Origin: Gnetum montanum
Taxonomy: Eukaryota > Streptophyta > Gnetopsida > Gnetales > Gnetaceae
Assembly: GCA_015680685.1 (NCBI GenBank)
Contig: MNCI01017954.1
Span: forward strand, 684,194-748,193
Length of the DNA stretch: 64,000 bases
Direction of reading: 5' to 3'
In this document: positions 21,615 to 33,029 of the stretch, piece by piece
Position numbering within the stretch: the first letter of the stretch is position 1
Layout of the letters: every line of letters begins with the position of its first letter
The notes under the pieces: generated by a model
Database searches by the model: none
What the model was told of the DNA's origin: nothing
What the model saw: only the letters and a program-made list of their open reading frames with translations
Translations under genes and position numbers: made by a program

Positions 21615-22918
21615 CCAAGTTAATGACTAGAGAAATTGGAGTATGCACACTTGACACCCATGAAGAAAATTGGTATGATGAAATTCTCAAATTTGTTAAT
21701 ACAAAGAAAATCTCAAATAATTTAACTGCAAGTCAAAAGAGAGATTTCTTCAAAAGAGCACGAAGATTCATTATTAAAGATGATATATTATATAGAAAGG
21801 ATTTTCAGGGGGTTTTATTGGAATGTGTTCATAATGATCAAATTAGTTTCATTTTGGAACAATTTCATGATCACTTGAATTTATTTTATGAATCCCCTAA
21901 GTCGACTATGCAATATATACTTCGATATGGATATTACTGGCCTTCCATGTATCAAGACATTAGTTCAAAGATTCAAAAATGCTATAAATGTCAAATTCAT
22001 GGGTCCAAAATTAAAAAGGCTAGAGCCCCTTTAAAGCCAGTAGTTGTAGATAGACTATTTTAGCAATGGGGTTTGGATTTTATTAGTACAATTACTTCTT
22101 CAAGAGCTAGACACAAGTTTATTCTCATAGCTACTGATTATTTAACTAAATGGTTTGAAGCAAAGGCTCTAAGAGGAAGTTCAGCATCAGATGTGATTAA
22201 GTTTCTAGAAGACCAAATTCTAAGTAGATTTGGTCTACCTGAAGTGTTAGTGTCAGACAATGGACCCGCCTTCAAATATGAAGAGTTTATTAAATGGGCA
22301 TCAGAAAAATCTATTTTCTTATTTTCCTCATCAAACTATTATCATCAAGGAAATGGCCTAGCAGAATCCACCAATAAAAAGCTTATTGCTTATATCAAGA
22401 AATCGATGGATGGGAATCTAGGAAATTGCATCAATTATCTACAATCCATGTTATGGTTAGATCGAATTGGATTCAAGAGAGTTATTGGGACATCAAGGTA
22501 TAACTTAGTTTATGGTTTGCCAGCAAGAATTACAAATAAGATTGTAAGCTTAGCTTCTGAATGTGTACAAAGATATAGTAAAAAAACTGATAAAGATAGA
22601 AGTTTCATGACTTTGCTTATTAAAAGAGAAGCTGAAGTAGATAAAGCAAGAGATAATTTGTTACAGAATACCTCTCAAGTTAAAAGATGGGTTGATAGAA
22701 AAGCTCTGAAAAGAACTTTCAAGATAGGGGACCTTGTCCTATTATGGAATATGAAGAAACTAAATAAATTTACATTGACATGGATTGGTCCATTTCAAAT
22801 TACAAAGCAATTATCAAAGGATACTTACAAATTATCAACTTTGGATGACATGGAATTGCAATTTCCATATATTTTTTTGCATATAAAACATTATTTTGTA
22901 CAATTTCATACAGCTTGA
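21605..22918 (+). pseudogene. A1 integrase
   Basis: Complete Ty3/gypsy integrase except for one stop. The HHCC zinc domain lies in 21,605-22,063 (FHDHL, then CYKCQIH). After a TAG at 22,061 (a Trp or Gln in relatives) the core reads IATDYLTKW, VSDNGPAF and GNGLAESTN, giving the D,D(35)E triad. A C-terminal GPF-type module (TWIGPFQITKQLSKDTYKL) ends at 22,915. It integrates cDNA into host DNA. The A5 copy at 58,480-59,770 is its closest relative in the window. Confidence 0.88.
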
Positions 22919-23348
22919 AGATATTCTTGCACAAAAGTAATATATGTATATACTATCAGATATACTATTACTAGGAGTATAGTATTAATTATTATGTTTA
23001 ATTATGCTATTGGTATATAGTTAGATAAGTAGATAGTATATTATAATAATAAATATATTTATGATAAATTTATTTAAATTAGAAAATATTTTAACAATTT
23101 AATTCCTACAAGTGTAACAAGTGGAATAGGTGATTAATCAACCACTTAGTGGGAAGTTATCTCAATTAAGTGAATATTTTGATAAGTGGTTAGAATGTGC
23201 AAAAAGAGGAAAAATTGGTTGAAGACTCTTGGAGGTAATTTTAAATTTCTAGCAACTATAAAAAGAGGATTAGGTTGCCTAGGATTTCCTCATATTCCAA
23301 TTCAAGTTGAGTAGAGAAAGTGAGAATAGAGCTAATTTGAAAGAGAAG
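22919..23348 (+). promoter_or_regulatory. AT-rich spacer with internal TATA box before ORF3
   Basis: Non-coding spacer between integrase and ORF3. CTATAAAAAG at 23,256-23,265 lies about 90 bases upstream of the ORF3 ATG (23,349). The A5 copy has CTATAAAATCC about 40 bases upstream of its ATG and about 90 before the conserved MR(K)PFIP start. This suggests a separate promoter for ORF3. Seen: the boxes and their position. Inferred: promoter function. Confidence 0.4.
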
Positions 23349-23849
23349 ATGGATTTTGGGAGAACAATGAGGAAGCCTTTCATTCCTTATGTGATGGGAT
23401 GTTGCCCAGAACATGTGTTAAAGGCTTACTTGAAAGCTAGAGCATGTGGAGTACTTAAAGAATGTCCTTTCATGGCTTGGTTGGCTGATGAATTCTCATT
23501 CCTCACAAGAGGTTTAGAAATAGAATAAAATATTTGGGGACAGTATCAAAATTGCACCCAAAAAGAGGAAAGGGAGAAAAAACCAATCAATGAAGATTCA
23601 TGGGAAGAAGCCTTTGTGTCTCAAGAAGAAGAAGAAGGACCCAATTGGGAAGAAAATAAGAATTCATCTGAGAAAGAAGATGAGAGGATTTCTAAAGAAA
23701 AAGCTCAAGAAGATCAAGTTGAAAGCTCCAGCAAGCCAGAAAATAATAGAACATCATTCATCACTTCAGATATTGCTTATGAGAAAGTTAGAGATATGAA
23801 TATTCCTACTAGAGTAACCCTTACCATTCTCTTCCCATCTCAAGAATAG
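23349..23849 (+). pseudogene. A-family ORF3, conserved small protein after integrase
   Basis: ATG at 23,349 opens MDFGRTMRKPFIPY, then GCCPEHVL, PFMAWLADEFSFLTRG; a stop TAA at 23,526 interrupts the frame, which then continues as a Glu/Lys-rich tail (WEEAFVSQEEEEGPNWEEN) to 23,849, 167 codons in all. The A5 element has the same ORF at 57,856-58,314, minus strand, with MRPFIP, GCC.EHV, PFMTYLFDEF at the same spacing and also an acidic tail. I do not recognise the family. There is no signal peptide or membrane segment, so an envelope role is unlikely. Two Cys in GCC and the conserved spacing point to a small folded domain followed by a charged disordered tail. Confidence 0.65.
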
Positions 23850-24037
23850 TCCATGAATAAAGGACTTGATAATGTACAATTTTTTTTAGGAATGAGGTTT
23901 TTATACCACCAAACCTTATGTTTGATGGGAATTTTCCTCCAGAAAGATTTATCTTTTTAGTTGTAAAAAATTCAATAAAAGCTTCAAGTATAGTTCAATT
24001 TTAAAATGGGGCTTGCATAAATTTCTTTAAGCCTTTT

Positions 24038-24051
24038 AAAGGGGGTAGAAA
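24038..24051 (+). promoter_or_regulatory. A1 polypurine tract
   Basis: AAAGGGGGTAGAAA lies directly before the TG that starts the 3' LTR. This is the expected plus-strand primer site, and it fixes the LTR start. Confidence 0.8.
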
Positions 24052-24339
24052 TGTTGGCACATTTTGGCCATTTCATGGAACAGTTTGGCATGATAAAATT
24101 GATTAAAGGTTTTTGAAAATAAAAACGCAAGAAGCCCAAGGTAAATCTGGGACAAAGATTTCAGGTCGTTAGAACCCTAAACCACAATTATCATTTGCTC
24201 CTGGAAACTGCAAAAGAAAAATAAGATCTCCTTCAATAATCTGTAGTATACAGAGAGTGGAGTCTTCACATAAAAGAGCATTTGACTGATTGAAGCATGT
24301 CAAGCTTACGCAGACCATATTTTCTTAATGTATAATTTA

Positions 24340-24889
24340 AAGATTTGTTGGATGGAGCTCTTTGGTGTGAAGAGGTTTGGAGGCACTGACAAATATTAGA
24401 GTTGAGGAGGTCAGATGTGCCATTTCTGCCATTTATGTTGGCTGTGGTGGTCCAATTAACCTATCGGTTAAAATGTCAATGCTGAGTAATAATATTATCA
24501 GTTGCACAGTTTTCAAGAAGAGGTACTTGGATGAGAAGGCTGGTCATAGGATTGGGCCACAGGAGTTCCGAGAGATGATTCAAGAACTGTTTGTGCTCAA
24601 TGGTATGCTAAATCTTGGTGATTTTATTTCCATGCTTGGGTTGTTTGATTTTCAGGGCTATGTTTGTTGCATGAAAAAGATGAGCAAGAAGCTGAACATA
24701 CGCATGGACAAGGTAATAAATGAACACCGGAAGTGTATGCAGAGCACAAAAAAGTACACCTCTCAAGATGTTGTCCTGCAACTGGTAGATAATCCACAAA
24801 TTGGCCTCAGCCGGACAAGGGTAAAGGCGTACACGTAGGAAATCATCGCTAGTGGAACTGAAAGCTCTGCAACTCTCATGGAATCAAGA
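24340..24889 (+). pseudogene. Cytochrome P450 fragment captured in A1 LTR
   Basis: Part of a plant CYP71-clan P450. The order CWMELFGVKRF, then LTNIRVEEVRCAISAI, FKKRYLDEK, GMLNLGDFISMLGLFDFQGY and MKKMSKKLNIRMDKVINEH follows the B' to H helices of CYP71-like enzymes. IIASGTESSATLME near 24,842-24,883 corresponds to the I-helix AGT(D/E)(S/T)S oxygen-binding motif. The haem-binding Cys region and the N-terminal anchor are absent, and a frameshift lies near 24,370. No enzyme can be made. The substrate cannot be inferred. Confidence 0.8.
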
Positions 24890-25250
24890 GCTCTGAATCT
24901 TTTTTCTGAGATGCAAAAATAGGGCTGCTTCAAGCCTGACGCCTTCACATTCGGAGGCATTCTTACAGAATGCACAGGAATCGGAGATCAATTGCTCATG
25001 GCCAGCAGATTCATTCATTGGTTATCAAGGAAGGACTAGAATCGGTCCTCACTATGAGTAATGCCTTGGTTTCTTCGTAATCCAAGTGTGGCACCATGGA
25101 TTCTGCTGTAACAGTTTTTGGGAGACTGATAAAAAAAAGAGGTGGTCTCATGGAATGCAATTATGACTAGGTATATTAGTAAGGGTAGAATGGACGATGC
25201 AATGCAATTTTTTTGAGAAAATGCTGGAGATGACGATTCATGGGGTTCTT
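24890..25250 (+). pseudogene. PPR protein fragment fused in frame to the P450 fragment
   Basis: Directly after the P450 I-helix the same frame reads ALNLFSEMQ, then KPDAFTFGGILTECTGIGD; in other frames SNALVSS, SKCGTMDSAV and VVSWNAIMTRYISKGRMDDA follow. These are repeats of a plant PLS-type pentatricopeptide protein (organelle RNA binding). Three frames are needed, so the copy is dead. No E/DYW domain was seen. The junction at about 24,885-24,895 has no intron or LTR between the two genes. Confidence 0.75.
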
Positions 25251-27135
25251 CACCAGGGGCTATATGTTTGAAGACTCCCATGATCCATGGTTCACTTAAC
25301 TGCAGACTTTTTGCTTGATCTTGCCAATGAAAATGTTTTCACGTTTGGATTCTTACAATGATGAACTTGCAAATAGAAATTAACAAACACCACAATGCCC
25401 GATGCCAACACATTCGTCATTGTTATTACTAATCCATCAAGTGTAGCTACAGAGCCATGAAGACATAGCAAGATAGGTGCACAACTGAATCAACAGAACC
25501 AGGAGATTATTTAGCCAATGAATCGGGGTTATGGCTTATTTTGAAGAAAACCATCATCACTGAAAGAAAGTACAAAACTTGAACGTGCGAAATCAAAGTA
25601 ACAAAATAAACTTCCAATTTCATATGGTTTGGTGGCTAAAAATAATTTTAGCATATTTTCTCACATGCAAAAATAAAATAAAATGACAATTGTATGGAGT
25701 GCTTATTATATGGATATCTTGGCTTTATTTCCTAAAATTATTATATAGGTTGTGACTTATGAAAGAAATATTTGTAAAGTTTGTAAAGACACATGCCAAT
25801 GTTAGCATGATTTTCTCCTAACTTCATGTATAAGTTATAACTTCCTAACTTGTTGGGCAAGTTATAACTTCCTTACTTGGGAAAGAAGTTACCCAAGATA
25901 TTTTATAATATCTAACTACCTATGAGACCCTATAAAAAGGCTTCAAGGGTCTTGGTGGCTAGAAAGGGGGGAAGAAGAGCATTTTTAAAGAAGACATTGT
26001 GAAAGATTACTTGTAAGATGACTTGTTAAAGACAACATTTCAGCCTCTTTGTTATAGTCTTGTGAGTTATGTTTATTTTTTTTATTTTGTTTAAATGTTT
26101 TAGCTAGTGGTTTAGATAGTATCATGCTTGGCAAGTAATTTTGGGACTTTTTGATTGCTCTTATTGTTCTTGTTGCATGATAGAAAATTTCTATTAAAAT
26201 TTTTCCATAGAAGAGCTTGTGTTTAAAAGCCTTAACAACATTTTAGTAGTAAATTTTGTTATTGTGCAATGTATAAGAACCGCTATTGAGATTGTTGTAA
26301 GAGAGCCTTTGCATGTAGTCAACCCATTGAAAATTTCAATAGTCAAGAGGGTTTAGAAAATATTTGGTATTTTGATAGGACCAGAATAGCTTCTTTTATC
26401 TTTAAAGTGAATCTCCGTGATATTTCAATCATAAATTATGAAGTATTTTGAAGGTTTTATTAAATGCAATTGTTGACATCCATTATCTAGCCAAAATAGA
26501 GTCTGGTACATGATAGTTTACGTAGCAATTTTTTTTTGGGTAGCATAGTAGGATTGTCTTGAAGAAATTGCTTATTTGAGCCTTAGAAGTTTGAACAATT
26601 TGCAGTTATTGAGTTTGGGATAGCTTTATTGCGAAGTGTTTACTCGTATCATTTTACCTTGTTTAAACATTTGAGATCTTTACATAAATCTGCTTTCTTT
26701 TTCTCTTCTTTCTATTTCCATTGAATCTCGCTCTATTTCTAGTTTTCTTGTGGAACTATCTTTTTATCTGGGGAAAATTAGAAGTAGATTCGCAAAGTTG
26801 TGCTCAAATGTTTTTGCAAAAATTTATTTGTTACAAATAGGTATTATAAGGACCGCATAGACTAGGCAATTGAACAAAATAGGAACTCTCAAAAACTCAC
26901 AGTACTTTGCAAAGTTGGCTGATTCTCTTTAAGATAAGTCATTTATAGTTTTACACACAACCTAATCATTTCATTTTTCACAACAACATACCACAATAGC
27001 ACACACACACATACTCACATTAACTACTGAGTCTATTTGGAGGTATGTGGGCCTTGGTGTTGCCAGAGACCAGCAAGCACCTAAATCCTGTTCAAGGACG
27101 CTCGTTGGCAGTCGCATCCCAAATGGTCACCAACA

Positions 27136-27407
27136 GTATGCAAGCTAAGCTTGAGCAAGCTGGGTGGTGTGTGCAACTGTGCATCATGTGCAACTATGCA
27201 GCGTGTGCAGCGTGACTGACCAACATGACTAACTTGTAGCATGTGTTAACTAACAGTGTGTGCAAGCCAGCATATGTTAATCTATAGCATGGGCAAGCTC
27301 AGCGTGAATAGGCTCAGTGTGAATGAGGGTTTTGGTTTCAGCACTTGATCTTTGCAGGGCTTTGAACCGTAGCATGACCAAGGTTTTGTTAGATAGTAAG
27401 CAGGTAA
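27136..27407 (-). repeat. B3 leader remnant
   Basis: Low-complexity leader of B3, rich in GTGTGCAACTGTGCA and CAGCGTG words, cut at 27,135/27,136 by the A1 3' LTR. The rest of B3 (gag onwards) must lie on the far side of A1, outside the window. Confidence 0.55.
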
Positions 27408-27426
27408 GGCCCTCCTTCTAGCGCCA
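27408..27426 (-). promoter_or_regulatory. B3 primer-binding site
   Basis: Minus-strand TGGCGCTAGAAGGAGGGCC, the least mutated copy of the B-family site, five bases after the LTR end TGGTACA. Confidence 0.8.
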
Positions 27427-27431
27427 ATTTT

Positions 27432-29286
27432 TGTACCATCTGAAATTGTCAGCGTAAGGCTGGAGGAAAAGGAACACTGAAAGATCTCTAGAGAGATATA
27501 GATGACCCTGCCTTCGTGTGAGGGCAAGTTGGAAAAATGAAGGCAAAGTGCCTTGGATGGTCTACACACAGATCAACCAAGGACTTCCCCAAGTGTACAC
27601 TATGGCCTGTGCTAGGGTTATCATCACAAAATGTAAAATGAAGAGCATAATGCAACAAAATGTAAACGTGAATATAGCATGCAAACATAAACAGAATATG
27701 CAGAAATGTGCAATAAAATGGGATAACATAGACAATGAACTAGAATAGCACAATGGAAGGCAAAAATGAAATTGTACTGTATTAATTAACAAAATGTGCA
27801 TCGGTCAAAACATAGTTGTGAGTCTGGATTGCAAGTCAAACGTTAAGCTCCGATGTGTGGTGTCTCTAGGTGCTAGGGATCACGTGCATCCGGGCTTAGG
27901 ATTGCTAGTTTTCTTTTCCAAATTTTTTTTCCAATCGTGTTTATGTCAATGAATCAGGTATTTATACATTTTGCTAGGCTCAGAAGTAGTATTTTTGAAT
28001 GAGGTCAATGGCTATGAGATTCGAGAAAATGGATCACATGATAGGTGTACATGGGTAGACCACATTCTAGACCGGATGCACTATATTTTACAATTTGTTC
28101 TAGCTTGCATAAGCTAGCTTATGTCCATGTACAATTTGTAGTGTAAGAGCTTGACTAGCTTAAAAAAATGTGAAAAGTTTACAATGATTGATAATGTACA
28201 ACAAGAGATCTTGATTCTAGCTTGCTTGGAACACCTAAATCTATGGATTGACTGTTGCTAGAAATGTTTCTTCTTCATCAAGGTTGCTAGCATGTGTTTG
28301 AAGTACTTTTTCTTGGTCGTGACCTGTGCTCACGTTGGGCTCATGCTGCCAGTGTGACCTCAATGTGCATGACCAAAAATTATGCGTTTTACTTCAAAAT
28401 TCCACTTTTAAGATTTCTTCTTGAAGCGCAACTGCTACCTGACCTTGAGGACATCTTGTATGTTTAATTTGAGCCTGTTTGTGCTTGGATTCAGTCCATT
28501 TTGGCAACTCATGCTGGGCTCATGTTGTCAGTGTGAGCTCAGCGTGACCCCAGCATGAGCAAGTTGAGATGGTGCATTTCACACCACATCTTGATTTTTT
28601 GAGACCTATCTTTCAAGTGAAACTGCTTGTTGGCCTTGGGGACAACCTACATGTGGAGTCTGAGCCTGTTTGTGCTTGAATTTGGGCCACTCTTGGTAAA
28701 TCACGCTAGGCTCACGCTGTCAGTGTGAGCTTAGTATGACCCCAGCGTGACTTGGGTGTGAGCAAGCTGAGTTGGGCATGAGCACTGAAAACAGTGTATT
28801 TTTGGGCCCGAAATCATACTTCTAAGGGCTAGGACCTAGAGCAATCATTAATGGACCTCAAGGGGGCCTTGTACCCTTGAAATCAGGACATTTTGACACT
28901 ATTTTGGGGCTATTTTGAGTTACTCATGTTGGACTCATGCTGCCAGTGTGACTTGGGCATGACCTCAGCATGAGTAGCAAGATTTGTGCAATTTTGACTT
29001 AAGATCTTGGATTTTGGATGCTAAAACTTGGAGTGGCCATCAGTGGGCCCCGAGGGGGCCTTGCCCATTCAAATTAGGACCATTTTGACCTAATTTGGAA
29101 GCTGTTAGGGTTGGTCACGTTGAGGGCAAGCTAGCTTGATAGCATGAGTAAGCTAGCTTGAGCAAGCTGGCTTGAACAACCTAGGCGTGAGTTCCATGCC
29201 TTAGTTAAGTTTTTGTCTCCCAAAACTCAAGAGGCTCTGAATTTTTCTCATTTCAAAGTGTTGAGCTGAAATTTTGTGGTGTTTCA
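27432..29286 (-). mobile_element. B3 5' LTR
   Basis: LTR of 1,855 bases read leftward, from TGAAACACCACAAAATTTC at 29,286 to GGTACA at 27,432. TATA box TATAAATA on the minus strand at 27,959-27,966. Its U3 has about five units of 180-220 bases (near 28,331, 28,508, 28,702, 28,922, 29,116), each with a palindromic core such as GCTCACGCTGTCAGTGTGAG. It interrupts the E2 gag at 29,287; the flank is GATAG. Confidence 0.82.
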
Positions 29287-31852
29287 GATAGCATTTGGTT
29301 TCAAGGGGACCCAATGAAATAATTTGCAAAGGATGAAGTAGGAGTAGGGTGACCAGCTACTTGAGTCTATGAGGGCTTAGTAGGGTTGTTGGTTTAGAAG
29401 AATGATCTTTTATGAGCATGAAATTCTAAACCCCTCAATTGATGAACTAGTTGTAGATTGATGACCTTGGTAGTGTTGTGTTGTTGCAGTTGGGCTTAAA
29501 GTTCACCCTATATGGATGGAGTAGGCAGTAGTTGCATTGAGGGTGGAGGAATAGATGCAAAAATAGGAGGAGGATAGGGATAAAATGTGGCATCCATCCT
29601 AGAATATGGAGAATGAGCTCTGTAGTATTTGGAAGTGTGGTAGTGATGTTGGAAATGAGAAACATGATTAGAAGAGTCATGTGGAGACATGGATTGCTAA
29701 ATGTAATACCCATATGGATTTTGTTTCCTATAAGGGTACTACTACCTTGGTTGTGGGATCCCCCATGACTATGGTTAGTGTCATTGTTGATATTGCTTGT
29801 ATGGTTATGATGGAGTTCCACTTGGATAATATTGTTGTTACTAATGGAACTACCTAGGATTACCTTGAGGATAAGGCAATATTCTGGGTGGTTGCCTTTT
29901 TTCTAGTCGTGGATTCAGAGTATACACCCTAGACTTCTATAAGTGTGACATGATGGGGCAACATCCCTTAGGATATTCATATTGGTAGATTTCACACCCA
30001 ACATCATCATTTGATTCAATTTTTGCAACTTCATCTATTGTAGAAATCTTTCCCTTACCCCTTTGTAGGCATGTTTAGGTTCTTTTCACCTCCTACAATT
30101 ATGATTACTACTCTACTCTCTTGATTCTTTAGCAATTTTTAGAGCAATTTAAAATTTTTCATCCAAAAAATACTGTATTTTTTCCACCTTGGCTTAAATT
30201 TTAGACATAGATTTTTGGATCAGTAAGGTCTTTCTGTTCACCACCTCATCAAGTCGTGATTCCTCCTCATTGTCATAAAATCAAAACTCGCTCTTTCTAA
30301 TGGAAGGATTCCTATTGTATTCCTCCACACTTTCATGTTTCCTCAACTCTCCTTCTTCTTTTGCTACCTTCTCAATTACCTTTGAAATTGGTAGGCTTTG
30401 AGTTCAGATGGTCTCCCTTGGGCATATACACAAGAGTTCTTCTCATTTTTTATCTAAGTCCATCTATGATATGGTGAAGTTGTTTCTGCTAAGAATAACC
30501 ATGGCCAAGGCATCGGTGTATGAGAGAATAGTATCTATCCATGGTAGCATCAAAGAGTTCATGGTTTTCTTGCTTCCATCCTTGGATCTACTTTCTCAGA
30601 TTGGACACTCTGGAGTATATCTAATACTTATCATTAAATAGCTCTAGCATTATACTCCACTTGTGAATGAATTTAAGCTCCAAGAACTGATACTAGCTTT
30701 CTGCTTCCTTTATGAGTGTTTTTGGAAATATCTTTAGTTTTTACCAATCATTTTCAATATTTTTAAGACATAGGCATTGTTAAAAGCTTGAATATTGTCT
30801 ATGGATCATAATTATATGCACCCTAAAATCTAGGAATATTTTTTATATCTAGTTATCTAATCCAACTATCTTTCACATGCCTGGTTGGAATTTTTATAGC
30901 CTCTGCAATATTTAACATGTTTCAAGTTGGCAGCAAAGGCTCATCATCATCATTATTTCAATGATGTTGATTATGTCCTTTGCTACCTGTTCGATCATGG
31001 TGGGCTTGGCGATCATCTTTATTGTCCCACTTTTCACCTCCATCATGGTTGTTCTTTTTATGACATTTGTCAAAACCAAAAGAGAAAGAAAAAGATGAAA
31101 ATGAATAAGGAAAAGAGGAAGAAGGACTGCTACCACCATGGTGTCTACCAACTTCTCTTTGGCAGCCACATTCATCAATTTTCATATCATCTTGATGCTT
31201 GTTCGAGCCCCTACCTTGACTACCATTCTTACCTAAACCTAGATTGTTGATAGTGGAGTGTAGATTTAGGGCTACACCCCCATCACTAGTAACAAGGGGT
31301 GGAGAATCTTCATGTTGAGAGCACCTAGAGGAACGATCCCATTATTTTCTTGATTAAGTAAGAACAAGGGATTGGTGAACCATTACCCCTTCACAAACTC
31401 ATGGTGCTTCTCCTAGTGTTGATCTCTCCTACTTTATTTTTCAATGGGATGATAATCTTGGTAGTTATAATCATGCATAACATACTTCTCTTGAAGATCT
31501 TGGATGTTCAACCTCCTAAGAGTTTGAAGAAACATCATAGGCATAATCAATCAGAAGGCATTACAATGTTGCCTTTCATATCACACCATTGCAATTGTTC
31601 ATCCTGATGGAGGATGATGGTGAAGTTGGGCACATACTCTTCTAGATAGGTATACACCACCTTGCATTCTTGAGGGATTGGCAGTTTTGTATCATCACAT
31701 TTATGAGAAGAAAAAATTTTGCAATAAAAAGAGGATATCAATGTGCTTATGTGATTATATTATTTTTGAGAATGATTTTTGACCTGAGGGTTTGTCCAAC
31801 AATGTTAATGATGTTCACTAAACCTACATAGTGCACATTTCAACAAAAAGAG
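29287..31852 (-). pseudogene. E2 gag, Athila-like
   Basis: Gag read leftward. At about 30,400-30,700 it shows YSRVSNLRKQIQGWKQENHE and CLGHGYSQQKQLHHIIDGL, the same core as E1 (ARVSALRREIQEWKQAQHE). Both match Athila-type gag. A zinc-knuckle remnant GCEIYQYEYPKGCCPIMSHL lies at about 29,950-30,010. The C-terminal part (29,447-29,821) is rich in Pro, His, Ser and Tyr, as in E1. It is broken by many stops and truncated by the B3 insertion. 31,190-31,850 is upstream gag or leader, not clearly readable. Confidence 0.65.
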
Positions 31853-31870
31853 TCCCCAACAATGGTGCCA
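31853..31870 (-). promoter_or_regulatory. E2 primer-binding site
   Basis: Minus strand TGGCACCATTGTTGGGGA, preceded by CTCATCAT exactly as in E1. It differs by C-to-T type changes from the Athila-type site TGGCGCCGTTGCCGGGGA (tRNA-Asp in that family). Confidence 0.7.
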
Positions 31871-31872
31871 AT

Positions 31873-32765
31873 GATGAGCAGTTGAGTACCCCTATGCTCA
31901 ACTATACAAATCATGAAGCGTTCACGCACGATCCTATCAAATTTAGCAAACTCTATGTATTTTGGTATACTAGTATTTTAAGAAGTGAATTTTGTCCTAA
32001 CAATCATTCATTGTCTTCCCAGTTACACTTATGATGCACAAAGGTATGGTTAAGTGTAATCAAGGCATCTAATTTTTATTATTTTATGTTTTATGTTCTT
32101 AGTGCTTGAAATAGAAAAATGAAGTAATTTAATAACTGATTAACTAATCTCTAACTAGTCCTAACATAAGCATATGGTCCCACTTTCTGTATAAGTCCTG
32201 AACCCACATATCCACTACTAGGATTACCAAGCGCTATGCTACTGGGTGAACCAAACAATAACACTGCTAGGATTACCAAGTGAATACATGTTTACGCTCA
32301 AAGCAATCATACTTATGCGTTTACTCTATTTAGCTTAGTTAATTAACTAATTACTTGAAGTATAATTTACCTTAATTAATTGCATAATTAATAAAAATAA
32401 TAAATGCATAAATGAATCATTAATCTATTTCCAAGTGCTGCAAGGTTTGATCAAAGGGCTCATCTTTATTGTCATTCACACTGGTGTGTTCAAGTATAAT
32501 AGTGCTTGATAAAGATTTGTATACTTTTTGACTCCTATTGTGGGAGCTCAAAGAAATATTCTAACTTTCAAATGACAAAACTGTAGGAGCTCTACTACAA
32601 CTATCACTTGACCTGTCATAAACATAGTTGGTGAGTGCATATTTATGGATTTTATTGTAGTGCTACATCGACGAGGCCCCATAGATGCAACAAATGCTAT
32701 GTTGACACCTCCCCATCGATGAGGCCATGTCAACAGGGGCTCATCAACACAACACAATAATAATT
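31873..32765 (-). mobile_element. E2 5' LTR (outer end uncertain)
   Basis: Region upstream of the E2 primer-binding site. A TATA-like ATAAATATG lies on the minus strand near 32,640-32,650. Upstream of it a stem at 32,700-32,735 (TGTTGACA...TGTCAACA, with inner CCTC...GAGG) parallels the palindromes of the E1 LTR. The outer end was placed where the pattern stops; I could not verify it or find a target duplication. Confidence 0.45.
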
Positions 32766-33029
32766 CAATAGTTAAGAATTGGAAACAAGGGAAAATGTAT
32801 GCTTCTTAATAACTTTTTGAATGATCATATTTGTAAGGTCACTTTTAAATTTAGAAGTGAACCTTAATGCCCATGGCATGTGAATATCCTTAATTACTTG
32901 GTAGCCTAGAAGCTTCCTCCTAGGTGGAACAAACATACGATCCAATAATTCTAGCATGAGGTGAGGCCTTACTTGGTTATAAAAGGGCATCTTTAGAAGC
33001 GATGGCCTAATGACTTAGTAAGGTGGTAT

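Larger units (their letters stand above)
24052..27135 (+). mobile_element. A1 3' LTR with captured gene fragments
   Basis: LTR of 3,084 bases, TGTTGG...CCAACA. The first 40 bases (TGTTGGCACATTTTGGCC...) also open A2 and A3. The last 1.3-1.4 kb (from about 25,730) is shared with A2 and A3 and contains the TATA box TATAAAAA at 25,931-25,938, the start of R/U5. Between these conserved ends, 24,170-25,650 is unrelated to the other copies and holds a P450 fragment joined to a PPR fragment. It is followed by GTATG and then the B3 leader, so A1 sits in B3. Confidence 0.85.

Noticed and set aside
23349-23849. ORF3 as a retroviral-type envelope
   Set aside because: No signal peptide, no transmembrane segment and no cleavage motif; the tail is charged and probably disordered.
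30912-31250. His/Met/Lys-rich frames on both strands, resembling metal-binding proteins
   Set aside because: Low-complexity ATG/CAT-rich DNA upstream of the E2 gag; composition alone produces these residues.
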